DNA from: Globodera rostochiensis
Lineage: Eukaryota; Nematoda; Chromadorea; Rhabditida; Heteroderidae
Reading direction: 5' to 3'
Assembly (NCBI GenBank): GCA_018350325.1
Contig: JAEVLN010000015.1
Coordinates: 2,129,289-2,193,288, forward strand
DNA length: 64,000 nt
How positions within the stretch are numbered: the first letter of the stretch is position 1; each line of letters begins with the position of its first letter. Made by a program: the position numbers and the translations under genes. Below are positions 48,009-63,837 of this stretch, one piece after another. The notes beneath the pieces are model-generated. The model worked only from the letters and a program-made list of their open reading frames with translations, made no database searches and was not told the DNA's origin.

Positions 48009-49143
48009 TATTTGATCTCAGAATTTGCCACTTTGTTGATTGTTAGTTAGTTTTAGATGCATTCATTACCCGTTAAGTACCAATTGATCTGTAACATATC
48101 AACAAAAAAATTCCCTATTCATTGTCCAAAAAAAGACCAACGTGTTCTGTCTGTTCAAGAATAACCAATTCCTCATTTCGTCCGACGAAATCGTTATAGA
48201 AATCACAAATTGTTCGTTGTAATCAGACATAGTAAGCGGTCGATGAGATCACCATCCCACTGCCGTAGCAGGGAACAGTCGACACATCTGAACGTTTATT
48301 TGAACTAATGGAAACGTGGGGGGGGGCAGTACGGAACACGGCATGGAGCGACAGTTTAAGTGGTGGCCCCGCCCGTCGCCTTTCGACTGAATAAGTGCTT
48401 TCTAACGCACAATTCTGTTTGGATGATGCCTAAATAACCGGTATGGCGTTTCGTAGTCGAAAACCGAGTTGGCGGAACCAGAGGGGCTTTTCCGCACAGC
48501 ATGCCCTTTGCTCGACAAAAAGACGACTGGCAAGGATGTGCCAGCTACCACTTACAAAATTCCATTTCCCAAACAAATGTAATAAAACAATTCTAGAAAG
48601 CGTTTATGCCCATGAAATTTTACATTTTAAACGAATTGACATATTTAAATGAAGAAAAGTGAAGTCAAACAAAATTTTCGCGAGAAGAAAAAAAGCAGAT
48701 GAGTCTGGGTCCTAATTTCGTTCAAATTCGGAGTATGTTGGCTAAAACAGGTATCAGATTCGGATCTTGTGAAATCAAAAAGCTAAAATGCGATAATAAT
48801 TTTGAAAAATGACGCAAAAGGAGGACCCAAACCTAATTAGTACCAAAAGCAAATGCATAAGTAAAAGTGAAATAAACTGACACCAATCAATATTTAAAGT
48901 TTTTTTGGTTACGAATCACAAACGCTGTCATAAAGAATATGTCGGGCCGTTCTCTGGAGGGTGAACGAACACAACGGAAGGGGAGGGGGGGAAGCGGGAG
49001 ACCGAGCGAACGAATCAGCCAGCAAACGGAGGAAACGCATGGAACTAAGGCTGGTTAGAAGCTAAAAGGACGGAGGGAATAGAATGATTAGCGAGAACGG
49101 AGGGAAGGGAGCGGACGAAGAAACCGAAGCCGAAGGACCAAAG
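48009..49143. other. Convergent intergenic region between ABHD16A and kinesin genes
   Basis: About 1.1 kb, AT-rich, with a G run at 48320-48326. It should hold both 3' untranslated regions. A minus-strand pyrimidine-rich section at 48950-49080 could encode an alternative last kinesin exon, since a GTAAAT donor overlaps the kinesin stop region. I see no other gene. Confidence 0.45.
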
Positions 49144-53010
<3,867 letters not shown>

Positions 53011-54126
53011 ACACAGCTTTAATTAATTAAAAGATGAATTGAAAAACCTGAATTTTATTTTATTTATCATTTATTAATTCTTGCATATTTCATCATAATA
53101 TTCGCTTCCCTTTCATGGGTTAAAAAATGGAAAATGAGGGAAGTGAGTGAAGGAGAGGAGGATGGGATTTGAATGACGGGGCATGTGGAGGGATAAGGCA
53201 GAATGGAATGGGCGTGCGCGCACAATTGGATGTGTGTGAAAGGACGACGACTCTCCTGCTGTTTTACGATACCCCCCCCCCATCTTTCTTCCTCAAATCA
53301 CATCAAATTTTGATGTTCATTCAAATTCAAATATGTCATAAATCGATTGCAAATTATGCACAGAGTCGAACAACTTGCAAACGCCTTTTTCAAGTACATA
53401 ACAAGCATATTTCGTAATTAAAATTCAAGTACGCTCGAAATTTTTGCAACCGCAAATTGCTAAATTATTTATTTTTAGATTGAATATGGAAAGTTTTAGT
53501 GCCTATTTTTGAAGGTTTTTTTGCATATTAGAAAATTTCGTGCCTATTCTGCCATTTACCGAATTGTCCCTACTCATTCGTCTACTTAAGAAAGAACAGA
53601 ATCGCACAAAATCACTTTATTTCTCAAATAATGTAAATTCTCGTTGCTAACTCTTGCGCGTGCATAGAAAATACTACAATACATAGAAATATGCTGAATA
53701 GATAAATTGGAAACACGACAGCTAAATCAATTAAACTCCATATTCAGCTAGAGTTAGCTGAACATCCATCCACTTTTAGGGAAGGGTAAAATTGAATGGA
53801 ATCGCTTGTTGGCAAGTGAAAGCATTTTGCTTCCAAAATGCTACACATCCCTCCCTCACTCCATCTTCGCCTCTCTCCCAATGTTTGCTTTGCATGTTAC
53901 CGGGGGCAACCGCAAGTGAATAAAATGAAATGGCGGGGGGTAAAGCAATGGAAAGAGAGAGAAATGACTGACTACCCCGCCGGGCACAAATAACGGGGGA
54001 GGGGGCAGCTGTTTGTTTGTGGGGGGGGGGGGGGGTAAAATAACTTCAGCTGCTGTCTAAAAAGTGAACGGGCATTGTGTCATTGCACGGCAAAAAACAA
54101 ACGAAATTTCGAAAAAAGCTTAGTCA
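53011..54126. other. Intergenic region upstream of unc-116
   Basis: About 1.1 kb between the kinesin start and the SBDS 3' end, both on the minus strand, so it contains the kinesin promoter. It is AT-rich with a C tract at 53272-53281 and a G tract at 54020-54034. The terminator region of SBDS must lie in the first part of the minus strand below 54127. No gene or RNA is evident. Confidence 0.45.
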
Positions 54127-55483
54127 TCACGAAACTTCCACTTCATTCTCGCCGATCACCTTTAAACTCAGCAGTTCCAGGCCGATCTGTTCTAATTTTT
54201 CCTTTTTGTCTCCCTTCACAAGCTCAACAATCGCCTTGTAGCTTCCAGGCTCGATCAGACCCACCTAAATGCGACCCAAATAAAAAGTTGCAAACGGACG
54301 ATTCGTTGGTTCCACTAAAATTGGAATTCCCATTGTAAATTCTCATTGTATCCCCAACAGACTCTTATAGCTTAGCTTAATGAATGGAACCAACCATTTC
54401 AAGATCGCCTTTGTCCCAGTCTTCGACTTCGACCGTGTCGAAATACGCTTTCAGTTTGGAGTGAAGCATTTTCGCATTTTTGCCTGGCACGGACACGCGA
54501 ATTCGCATTTTTGCACGATCAATTTTCAGCGATTCGCGCAGCTTTGGAATCATTTCCAGCGCCTTCCGGAGATTGATTTACTTTTTAAAATATATTATTT
54601 ATTCACTTGCTGTTTCGTTGACCGATTGTTCTTCAGAGAAAAGTGTGCGTCGTGCAAAGCCTTCTCAATTGTCTAAAAATTCAAAATTTTAGAGTAAATT
54701 TTCTTAAAAACCATCGTTAATCTTCAAATTTTCCCGGCGGCGTCTAACAGCACCGCCGACCCTCCCATTCCTAAAATCTGCAAAAATACGACTTTTGATT
54801 GCAAATCTCAACAAAATTCGATTTTTTTTTTTTTGAATTAGCCCCCACCCTCCCCCAAAAAAATTCCGGCTTACGCTACGCCTTTGGTAGAAACCCCTAA
54901 CTTATTAGACAAAAACCCCCGTAAATACCGCCAATGAATAAGGCCGTTGCGTTTCTGGATTGACGCACATGTTCGTAATAAGATTGGCGACCTCCTAAAG
55001 AAAGCGTGTTCCTGGGATTATGAAAATTATTGTAAATCCAAAATCTAAGATTTTTTTATTGCTCACCTTGATCGAGCTCTCTGAAGTCACTTGCCTTTCT
55101 TTGTCTGAGACTTGCAAGTCGCCCTTCTCGAGTATCTAAAAAGGCTATGTCATTTGCGAGAGAATTAACCGACCATTTTGCAAATTTCCAGTTGGTCTTC
55201 GGTGCCAAAGGCTGCCTGAAGGTCGTCTCGTTTTGCCAGCTGTCCCTTTGAGACATTTACAAAAACGGTTTGAGTCTGCAAAACCTCGTCTATGTCCTTC
55301 TCCCTGAAAGTATTGTAATGATCAGACAAAATTCTGGAATTAAAGTCACATTTTGTTGCGCCAATTCAAAACTTTGTTTTTATAACAGGCGACTTCATAT
55401 CGTTTTCCACATTTTTTCATCCGCACAACGGCAACATTTGTCAGCAACTTCTGGTTGGTCGGAGTCTTTATTTGTCCGGACAT
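54127..55483 (-). CDS. sbds-1: SBDS ribosome maturation factor
   Basis: SBDS helps release eIF6 from newly made 60S subunits. The start is [20 protein letters not shown] at 55483. The N-terminal FYSH domain continues with [20 protein letters not shown], exon 2 (55174-55303) with [20 protein letters not shown], then the central domain ([28 protein letters not shown]), and the C-terminal domain ([57 protein letters not shown]). It ends [10 protein letters not shown] at TGA 54127-54129. The intron between ETQRPYSLA and TIEKAL (about 54675-54940) contains a repeat-like stretch on the plus strand. All junctions fit in phase against human SBDS. Confidence 0.93.
54838..54895 (-). repeat. Copy of a dispersed repeat in an SBDS intron
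   Basis: Read on the minus strand, this stretch has GCGTAGCGTAAGCCGGAAT followed by a T tract and GGGGGAGGGTGGGGGC. Similar arrangements (GTAGCCAGAAAATgggcGGG, GACGTAGCCAGAAAATA then GGGAGGGGGT) occur on the plus strand at 5930-5962 and 9657-9700. They look like pieces of one interspersed element, but the match is short and I could not find its ends. Confidence 0.45.
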
Positions 55484-55955
55484 TTCACAAAATGATAATT
55501 TGGCAAATTCGATAAAATCCTAAAATAAAAGAAACATTCAGTCACAGCCATTTCATATGTTTAGAACGACCGCTTGCTAATAGCCAACAAAATTGTCTAC
55601 AAAAACCAAAAGACCGCTAATTTGTAAGCTCTCTTTTCTTCGATTAGCTAAGGGGGAGGGTGCACAACATGGCAATTAACCGATTATTTATGGGAAAACC
55701 GACATACCGGTAATTCTTTTTGTGCAAAATCAAAACGCCAAACTTTTAAACGCGTAAATTAGCAACTTTTATTTGTTTTTTGACTTCACATTTCTAATTA
55801 GCACCGAAAGGTTAGGAAAAGCCATCAGGATAAATTCGTGTTTTATTTGTACCTAGAAAAAAGAGAAAAATCAATTAATTGTGAAAATTTTATATTTACA
55901 ATAGAACGGTGTAGAAATTAGAAACAAAACAAAATTATGAAAACACGAGTCAAAA

Positions 55956-56360
55956 ATGGCGTCCCTGATCGATGATGATTCCCGTGCGCAAAACATCGAT
56001 CGGATCGATACACTTCGTGTTCCCTTCCGTTTCAAATCGTCGTTGACGCTTTGCTTATTGAACAAACCCCCAGAAATGGTGACACCAAACGAACTCGGGC
56101 GCGGCGAGTGGAAGAATTTCGGCGTCTTGCATCGTTTGCCGAAGTGGCTGACTTTGTGTAAAAAATTAGGCAAATCGCTGATGTCCGAGAGTCTCAGTTC
56201 GAACCGAGAAAAGTCTCGGGTTTTTTGCGATCAGTCACGGGGTCAAGTTTCGGTCTCGAGTCTCGGTAAATTTCAAGTCTCGAACATCACTAAGTGTGTT
56301 TATCCGCCCGTAGCTAATCGGGAAAAAAGTAGCAGAGCTTGTGGTCTTTTGGCTCCCTAA
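55956..56360 (+). CDS. Unrecognised open frame, possible exon
   Basis: An ATG at 55956 opens 134 residues to a TAA at 56358-56360. The first 70 residues look protein-like (MASLIDDDSRAQNIDRIDTL, then LLNKPPEMVTPNELGRGEWK). A GTGTAA donor at about 56154 could end a real exon there. The remainder overlaps the degenerate TCTCGG repeat at 56190-56290, which argues against the full frame being coding. It lies upstream of the SBDS start on the opposite strand. No family assigned. Confidence 0.25.
   Translation: MASLIDDDSRAQNIDRIDTLRVPFRFKSSLTLCLLNKPPEMVTPNELGRGEWKNFGVLHRLPKWLTLCKKLGKSLMSESLSSNREKSRVFCDQSRGQVSVSSLGKFQVSNITKCVYPPVANREKSSRACGLLAP
56190..56290. repeat. Degenerate TCTCGG/CCGAGA repeat
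   Basis: A 100-base stretch contains GAGTCTCAG, AAGTCTCGGG, GGTCTCGAGTCTCGG and AAGTCTCGAAC interleaved with GAACCGAGA. Similar degenerate, partly palindromic stretches lie at 28165-28260 (TCGGGATTTTCGGGAC) and 39600-39670 (CTGGGTATTTCC against AAATACCCGCCC). They are AT-flanked and non-coding. I cannot assign them to a transposon family. Confidence 0.5.
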
Positions 56361-56923
56361 ACTCGAAACCACAATACTTTAGTAATCCTAAAATGGCCAC
56401 CACGAGTTGAAGCAATTGCAATTTCGTTGAATGGCGTGCAAGTGCAAAGAAAGCGTTGACAAAATAATATGAAAATAATTGATAATCCGTTTCTCCCCCA
56501 AGGCGAATTTGTCTCACAAATCCCCCCCCCCCCCCTCAGGGGATCGCCTCCTCCTTAATCTCCTCCCTCCCCCCCTCCTTTCTTCCATTTCTCCGGCCGA
56601 ATCGCTTTGGCCAAGGGACGAGAATCCTTCGTCCATTTACTCTAAGCCTTTCTTTGGCCACTCCCGACACACCGGTGTGGCGATCATCGCGGGAATGTGT
56701 AAAGTGAGACATCACAGCTGCCCCCCCCCCATTCCCACACTTTGCTTCTGCTGAGCATCGGCCGGGTTCTTCTTCCAACCAAATCAAAACGCCAATCATT
56801 CCGTCCTCCACTCCCTCCATCTTTCTCATCTGTCCTTCCCTTTTATATCCTTTGATTATATCTTTGATTTTTGTCGTTTTATTCATTGTTTCCTTCTGTA
56901 CCCATTTTAGTTTTCACTTCTAA

Positions 56924-58801
56924 ATGTCTGATCCGGAAGAATACACTGACGAAGAGGAGGAGGAGGAGGAAGAGGAAGAAGCGCCCCCAGCAAAAGAAGC
57001 AAAAAAATCAGAGTCGCCTAAGGGGATGGAAGGGGCGGAAATGTAAGTTCATTGAATTGGAGGGGAACGAGCATCCCCAGAGGGGATGGCTGAAAGTTGT
57101 TCAAAATTGATTTGTTTCAGTCCGGTGGACAAAATGTCGCCGGCACTTGCGCCGCAAGCACTGGAGGCCAAAGAGGAGCAGCCAAAGTAAGACGGTGCCA
57201 ATGATGCAAAATGAATGAATGGGAAGAAACGAATTGCCAAAAGTCTCATAAAAAGTTGGGGAGGAGGAGAGTCATCGAGCAAAATCCTTTAATTAATTAA
57301 AATAAATTAAATTAAATTAAATGGCACTTTTTGAAAGGTTACGACGCGCCCCGCCGCCTCAGCAAAAAGAGCCGGAACCGGAGGAGCAAACGGAGGCGGA
57401 AAAGGCAATGATGGCAGCGAAGAAACGGCACGAGGAGGAGGAGGCGGCCAAACTTTTGGACTTTGAAGAGAAAAGGCGGCAGGAAAAGGACCAAATGGAC
57501 AAAGAATTGTCGGAGCTGAGGGAGCGGCAGTTACGGCGGAAAGAGGAGCGTAAGCGGGAAGAGGCGGAGATGGCGGCGCGGAGACGCCAAGACGAAGAGC
57601 GGAGACGCAAAGACGAAGTCGGTTGGAGGGGGGGGGGGGAAAGCGTTTTTCGAGGAAAAGCATGGCATAAGCATTTCAGGAGGAGCGTAAGGCCAAGGCG
57701 GAGGTGGACAAGACGAAGCGCGAGGAGGACAAGCGGAAGCGTCAGCTGATGATGGCCGGGGCCTTTGTCGGGGGAGTCGGCGAGGGAACGCCGCCGGGAC
57801 GAAATTTTGTCGTCAACAAAAGTGAAGGCGCCGACGAGACGGGGCAAAAGACGGAGTCCGGTGGGTCCATCCTGCGCAAAGGGCCAAACAAAGCGCAGCA
57901 GGAGGAAGCCAAGGTGTGTGACGAGCGAAGGCAAGGGCATGTGACCGATTGAACGAATACGCCACGTCTCATTTCATCGGCTAACATTTAGCGCAATTAC
58001 ATGTCCATTGTGAACCGCCCGGTGGACGTGTCGAACATGTTGCCCAACGATATCAAGGCAAAAATCAAGCAGTTACATGCCCGTATTGTCAAGCTGGAGA
58101 GCGAGAAGTACGATTTGGAGAAACTGCAAGAGCGTCAACAGTACGATGTTAGTGGGGGGGGGGTCTCCCAAATTCGGAGGATTTTGTCGCTCTGTGCAGG
58201 TGAAGGAATTGGGCGAACGGCAGAAGCAACACGCGCGTCAAAAGGCTCTTCAAAGCGGAATGGACCCGAGTGAAATGGAAGAGAATTCGTCGCTCCCTCC
58301 CAAAGTTCGCGTCGCGTCCAAATTCGATCGTCAAACGGATCGGCGTGGGTACGGCGAGCGGCGTAACAAATTCGAACATGTGAGGGGATTAGCTTTAACT
58401 TTATTCTCACAATTCCCTTTTTTGTTGCTTTTCAGCCTCCGACAAAGTCGGGACCAAAAATTGCGCACGGAAGCGGACGACCGCCGTCGGAATGGGGCCG
58501 CAAAGAGACCGAGGAGTTGGAGCAGATCAGAAAGAACTTGGAGCCGCCCAAGTACCATGAGCAGGTGAAGGCGGAGGGCGCCAAACCACCGGTTCGTGTC
58601 ATACCGATGCAATTGCCCACGGACAACGGAGCCCCGATGAGCGAAGAGGGCGAAATTGAAACGGCAAATGCTTTGGGAAAAGCCGCGAAGGCGAAAGTGC
58701 CAAGACCGGATGAGCCGGGATGGCGTCAGACGGTCTCGAGGAAAGATGAGGTCGCCCGAGGGGCACGGGAAGGGCGGGCATTCACGGCATCTGAAAGCTA
58801 A
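56924..58801 (+). CDS. mup-2: Troponin T, muscle thin filament
   Basis: Troponin T anchors the calcium-sensing troponin complex to tropomyosin. Seven exons (56924-57042, 57121-57186, 57338-57617, 57680-57913, 57992-58147, 58200-58379, 58436-58801) sum to 466 residues. The acidic N-terminus [20 protein letters not shown] is typical of the family. A long charged helix follows ([33 protein letters not shown]), then the conserved tropomyosin/TnI-binding part: [40 protein letters not shown], and [12 protein letters not shown] (the IT-arm helix). The C-terminal extension [20 protein letters not shown] and [19 protein letters not shown] is longer than in vertebrates. After the stop, an acceptor TATTTAG at 58815-58821 opens another frame (TPVAAKKTAKV), so an alternative C-terminus is possible. 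Confidence 0.93.
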
Positions 58802-60396
58802 TATTCATATTACATATTTAGACACCCGTTGCTGCAAAGAAAACAGCGAAAGTATAACGAAGGAAAAGGAGGAAGAGCAAAAAAGAAGAGAACGAAGAAA
58901 AGGAGGAATTTGAGAAGGACAAAGAGGAAGATAAACGGACGAAAGTGTCTTCCATTAATTGTTAAGCAATTTTTGAATGTTGAATACCTTCTGGATTTAA
59001 AAAAAGATATGTGGAGCGTTCTCCGGGTGTTTTGACCAAAGCCATTCCATCAGCAGATGCCCCCCCCCCCCCGCATTCGGGGAATTGTTTCCCATCCGTT
59101 GGGTCGGTATCAGCTCAACACTTCCTCCCCCTCCCTCCCTCCCCCCCTCCCCCCCCCCCCCGGCTCCCCCTCCCTATCACTTTCTTTGCGTGGGCGTGAA
59201 AAACAGCTCGCCTTCCAGCTTGAAGTGGGTAAAGCCACAGCATCTGCCCTACTGAACAGCCGCCCCCTCCGGCAGTCCCATCGCCCGCCCTTACCCCCCC
59301 CCCCCCCCTCCCCCTCCCCCCAACGCATTTATCCGCTTCGCTTTTCACAACCCATTTTGCTTTCCCTCACTTCACTTTACCCACTCACCCGTCCAATCTC
59401 TTCAGGGCCCCACGGAGCACAGCTGAAAGAACCGTTCAGTTCATCTCCAGCATCGTTTTCACAAGCGCGAAGCAGCAGAAGGTGGGGGAAATACCGGAGG
59501 GCAAACGAAAGTGATAGGGCTAAAAGTTAGCCGGGGGCGCATAATTGGCTAACTCTCCAAATCAAATCGCCGGAGGAAAGGAAAGGCTCCCCCCCCCCCC
59601 CCTCCGTTGTTTTTGTTTGTGTTCCTCTCAAAGCGTCACTTAACTTTTTGTTCGTTTCATCACTTCCCGTCCATTCACAAAATTCCCTCCACCAGCCATC
59701 CTTCGCTCCTTCACAAATCTCCCCAATTTATGCATTATTCGAAGCTGGAACAGTATCTGTAGAACAACTCTTTTCGTGCGTACCTACATCGTCGTGATTT
59801 CACTTTGGTCCAACACAAGAACTCGAAGAATTGTCATAAAGAATACCTACCCCCCACTTCCACATCCGTCCGATCACCCCCTCCCCACAACCTGATCACC
59901 TATTTTGCTTCAAATAATCGCGAAGGCTGATCATTTCGTCGGAACATCTCTTCATCCAAAAGAGTATCAGCTGTTCTCCCCGCCCTACCAATTCCCGAAA
60001 CAAACTCATCAAGGAATCCGTGAAGTGAATGCTGGCTGATTTGTGAGTGCCTCCATGGACAATGCTTCTTCCCCCCCCCCCCTCCATGCCATTCCCTTCC
60101 CCTCCCTCCGCTTCGTTTTGTTCTCTTCATCATCTTTTCATCACGTCCTCCATTCGTTGATTGTTTGTTGTCCAATCACTTTTTTGATGTGCTTTAATCG
60201 TCTTTTGTACTGCTCTACTCCTCGTCCTGCAGCTGATCCCCTCATTTGTCAGTCCCTCCCCGCCCCCTTTTGTGCCTCAAACCCTCAAAAGAGCCTTTCC
60301 TCTCCTCCCTAAAAGCCATTTAATCCACTCACAGACTTTGAAACGTTTAGCTTCATCCATTCATCGTCTCTCATCTCCGACTGACCTTCTCCCGTC
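58802..60396. other. C-rich intergenic region
   Basis: After a purine-rich stretch following the troponin T stop, most of 59060-60300 is pyrimidine-rich on the plus strand, with C homopolymers at 59061-59072, 59150-59162, 59297-59311, 59590-59602 and 60071-60082. Open frames here translate to proline- or glycine-rich low complexity and are not convincing. It probably contains the promoter and leader of the gene starting at 60397. Confidence 0.5.
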
Positions 60397-63300
60397 ATGT
60401 CTGAAGAAGAAGAATCGCAATAGTGAGTTGTTGTTGTTGTTGAACAATTGTGCTTGTTTCTTTTCTCTTCTTCTGTTGTTGTCCCCCCCATCTGCAACTC
60501 GTTCTGATCCTGGTTCCGTTCCCGTGACTGTCTCCAAATGTTCCCCCGCCCCCGCCATCGCGTCTCCTCTCCCTCTCGCTCTTCCCCTTCCTCAGCCCGG
60601 TTCCATTACCCGGCATCATCTTCGCTCTGTTCGCCCTCCTCCAATTCCCTCCGACCCCTGCCCCCTTTGTGCCGTCGCCCGTCGCCCTCCCGCCGTCCCC
60701 GCCGGCAATTGCCCCCTTCCCCATTCTCCCCAAGACGACCCACTCAAACCCAACCACCGCCAACTCCTCAACATTATCACGGCCAATTCCAACGACGGCT
60801 TACGGACGACGTTTTGTCCGATTGTCAACGGAGGCAATACATTTCGCCATTTCTGTCCAAGCCTAAACAGTCTCAACAAAGAAGTGCCAATCAACAGGAA
60901 GTTGAAGCAGTACCCGGAGATCCGTCTGCAGACAAAGAAGTGGAGAGTCTGTTGCAGCTGTACGGAGTCCGAAAAACCGGCTCTTTAGAGCGTCGACAGG
61001 AAGAAGTCCCATCGGTGACTAATTCTTGGGCCTCGCGATATTTGCGCGAGCGAAAGACAATTGTCGTTCAGCAGCAGACGAAGAATGAGGCGGGGACGAG
61101 TTTGGACGAGGACGGCGAGCAGCGACAGCACCAACAGAAGGACGACACGAAGACGGGCAAGGAGCAGTTCTTCAGAGAGGTCGGTTCCCACCGTTCGAAA
61201 ACAACGCTCGCTCAATGTGAATGAATGTTGGTTTAGCGCCTTCTGAACGCACACCAAACGGTGGATCAGCTACTGAAGAAGCGGGGCATCGACAGGGACT
61301 TCAAGAAGGAGCGGGAATTGCTGCTGCGACAGTACGAAGAATTGTTGGCGGACGCGGATGCGGAGTTGGAGTCGGAGTTGGGAAGGACGCGGAAGGGCGG
61401 AAACGGGCGAAGAGAGCCCTCCGTGGCCTCCTCTTCCGATTCCGGACTTTCTGAAGATTATTCCGAGCGGGAAAAGGCACAGCTGGACGCCCAACCAACA
61501 GAAAAGGAGGCGGAAGTGAAAGTGGAACAAACATTGAGTAGAAAAGAAGCTAAGGAAGCAACCAAGGCAAAGGTGAAATGCCGTAGACATAGAGAGAAGG
61601 AAAAATGCGAACGGAGGCTTAGAGAAAGGGAAGAGAGAAAGGTGGAGATAGAATTGAGAGGGAACGGAGGAAAGTCTGAAGAGAGTGAGAGCACACAAAA
61701 AGTTGTGGTGGAGAAGAGAAGAGCGATCATAGAAAGAAAGTTGAACAACAGCAGGACAAAGCGAGAGACAAAGAGCGAGAAAGATAAAGAAGGCGAACAG
61801 CAAAAAAGAAACCGACAGCAGAAGAAGAAGGAAGAGGAGAGAGAGAAAACAGAAGAGAAGAAGGAACCGGGGGAGAAGGTTAAGGGGACACAGCAGGAGA
61901 GGAAGGAAGAGACAAAGAAGGAGAGTGAAAAGCAAAAAAGGAATCAACCTCAGGGGAGAAAGTGGGAGGAGAAGGAGAGTGAAAAGCAAAAAAGGAATCA
62001 ACTAACGGGGAGAAAGGAGGAAGAGACAAAGGAGGAGGAAAGTGAAATGCGAAAAAGGAATCAACCTCAGGGGAGAAAGGGGGAGGAGAAGGAGAGTGAA
62101 AAGCAAAAAAGGAATCAAACACCGGGGAGAAAGGAGGAAGAGGAGAAGAAACCGTGTCGCGGCTCTGCCCACGCCATCAGAATGGCAAAAGTTTCCCTGC
62201 AGCATTGCAGCTTCTCCTCGGCGAGTCGGAAGTCGGAGCAAAGGGGGGAAGAGGAGAAGGAAACGAATTTGAGGGCCCACTTTCGGCTAACAATGCCCGC
62301 CGAAGAGGGCAAGTCGATCAGAAAGACAATAAACGCTAAGGAACGGACGCTGGTGGGGCGAACGGTCAAACAAAGAATGAGGAAGGATAGAGAGGAGGAG
62401 TCGCAAAGAATGAGGAAGGACAGAGAGGAGGAGTCGCAAAGAATGAGGAAGGACAGAGAGAAGGAGTCGCAAAGAATGAGGAAGGACAGAGAGAAGGAGT
62501 CGCAAAGAATGAGGAAGGATAGAGAGGAGGAGTCGCAAAGAATGAGGAAGGATAGAGAGGAGGAGTCGCAAAGAATGAAGAAGGACAAAGAGGACATAAG
62601 GGAGGAGTCGCAGAATAAAAGGGAATTGGAGGAAAGCAAAACGGCGGAGGCGGACAACGAGGGGGAGCAGCTCATTGTCAGGGAGCTGGTGAAGGAACAG
62701 CTCGCACGGAAAAAGCCGGCCAAGGACGCGCAAGAAGTACGTGAACTGCTCCAGAACATGCGGGGCACCCTGCGCAAAGTGTTGAGAGAAAAACCGAAAA
62801 AGCCAAGACTAACGTTGACAGAGAAGCAGAGAAAGGAGAGAGCGGAGGGCGGCAAGACGACGAGAGTGAAGGGAAAGGAAGCCCAAAGAGGCCGAGAGAC
62901 CGCAAAGGACTTAGAAGCAGAGAGACAGAGAACGAGAGGGACAGTCGAACGGGGAGAGGGAAGAGAAAGCGGGGTAAAGGACGATGAAAGTCGGGCTGGC
63001 AGAAAAGGGGACGCGGGCGCCATTCCGCCTTCCTCCTCACGCCATCTGCCTCCCGGCCATTTCAGTCCGTCCTTCTCCTCCCAACCATTGCTCGCGCATC
63101 GCCAGGAGGCGGACAAATTTCCTCCCCCGCGGCATCGGCGTCTGCCGCCACCAAATGCGCCCAATCCCTCTCCTTCCGCCGCGTTCATCGCCACGTCCAA
63201 CCGACGCCGGTTTGGCTGGCGCATGGCGGAGCTGTGGTCGCGTCTGACCGCCCACTTGAGCGAGGCGGAGCTGGCCGAGTTGGACCAGCGTCTGGTGGAT

Positions 63301-63834
63301 GAGCTGCGGCGCGTGCGGCAGGTGGTCCGTCCGGAATGGTTGCTGTTCCGGCCCACTTTCTGTGTCAAGTGCGCGCTGTGTGAACAGTTGGCTTGTCCGG
63401 AGGAGTGTGGCACCCAATGGCCGCATCTCCTGCACTTTTTGGTGCCCGACCAGCTCGAGCTGGATCCGGACCGGCTGGACTTAGCACAGCTGCTTAGCGC
63501 CAAACGACTGCTCCTGCGACGTTTGCTGCGACATGCGGCACAACCGCTGGGCGGGCGCTGCCCCCACGCGGTGAGCCCTTTGTTCGTGCTGCACAGACGC
63601 GCATTGCGACACGTCAACCGCACGCTGATTCGCCAACACAACGAAACTGCAGCCGCTTTTCGCCGCAAAATGATCAAACGGCCGCCAAAATGGGTGCCAC
63701 GGTGGAGGAGCGGAGGGAACGACCGGTCAGACAAACGCACCCGGACCCGGGAAATTGGCACAATGCCAGGGATTCAGAATTTGAAAGAAAACAAAATAAA
63801 TAAAAAAAAAATTTTGGAGCAGAGAAAACGGTAA
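60397..63834 (+). CDS. Large, highly charged coiled-coil protein, function unknown
   Basis: I do not recognise this gene. A first exon (60397-60422, MSEEEESQ plus a split codon) is likely because of its GTGAGT donor; the next junction is uncertain. Coding is convincing from about 60890 (ESLLQLYGVRKTGSLERRQE, WASRYLRERKTIVVQQQT) to a GTCGGT donor at 61180. It resumes at 61239 with RLLNAHQTVDQLLKKRGIDR and RELLLRQYEELLADADAELE. About 450 residues of Lys/Glu/Arg/Gln low complexity follow, with internal repeats (KQKRNQPQGRK units, then seven RMRKDREEESQ units). A C-terminal folded-looking region follows (MAELWSRLTAHLSEAELAEL, VVRPEWLLFRP, FCVKCALCEQLACPEECG with six cysteines, possibly zinc-binding). 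It ends QRKR-TAA at 63832-63834, though GTAAGT at 63831 could splice out of the window. Confidence 0.62.
62373..62605 (+). repeat. 33-base coding tandem repeat (RMRKDREEESQ)
   Basis: Seven 11-residue units read RMRKDREEESQ or RMRKDREKESQ, the last degenerate (RMKKDKEDIREESQ). At DNA level copies differ at one to three sites (GATAGAG against GACAGAG; GAGGAG against GAGAAG), showing recent expansion in blocks of two. Each unit would add about three turns of a charged helix. Upstream at 61905-62130, a longer repeat with AGTGAAAAGCAAAAAAGGAA recurs four times in the same frame. Confidence 0.85.
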
Positions 63835-63837
63835 GTT

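Noticed and set aside
59011..60990. Several 60-240 codon frames between troponin T and the coiled-coil gene
   Set aside because: Pro/Ser/Leu low complexity from pyrimidine-rich DNA. Only the part from about 60890 in one frame has mixed, coiled-coil-like composition that continues across a phase-0 intron.
61270..63761. Long minus-strand frames (243 and 548 codons) opposite the coiled-coil gene
   Set aside because: They translate to Leu/Ser/Phe low complexity, the antisense of Glu/Lys/Arg codons, with no independent motif.
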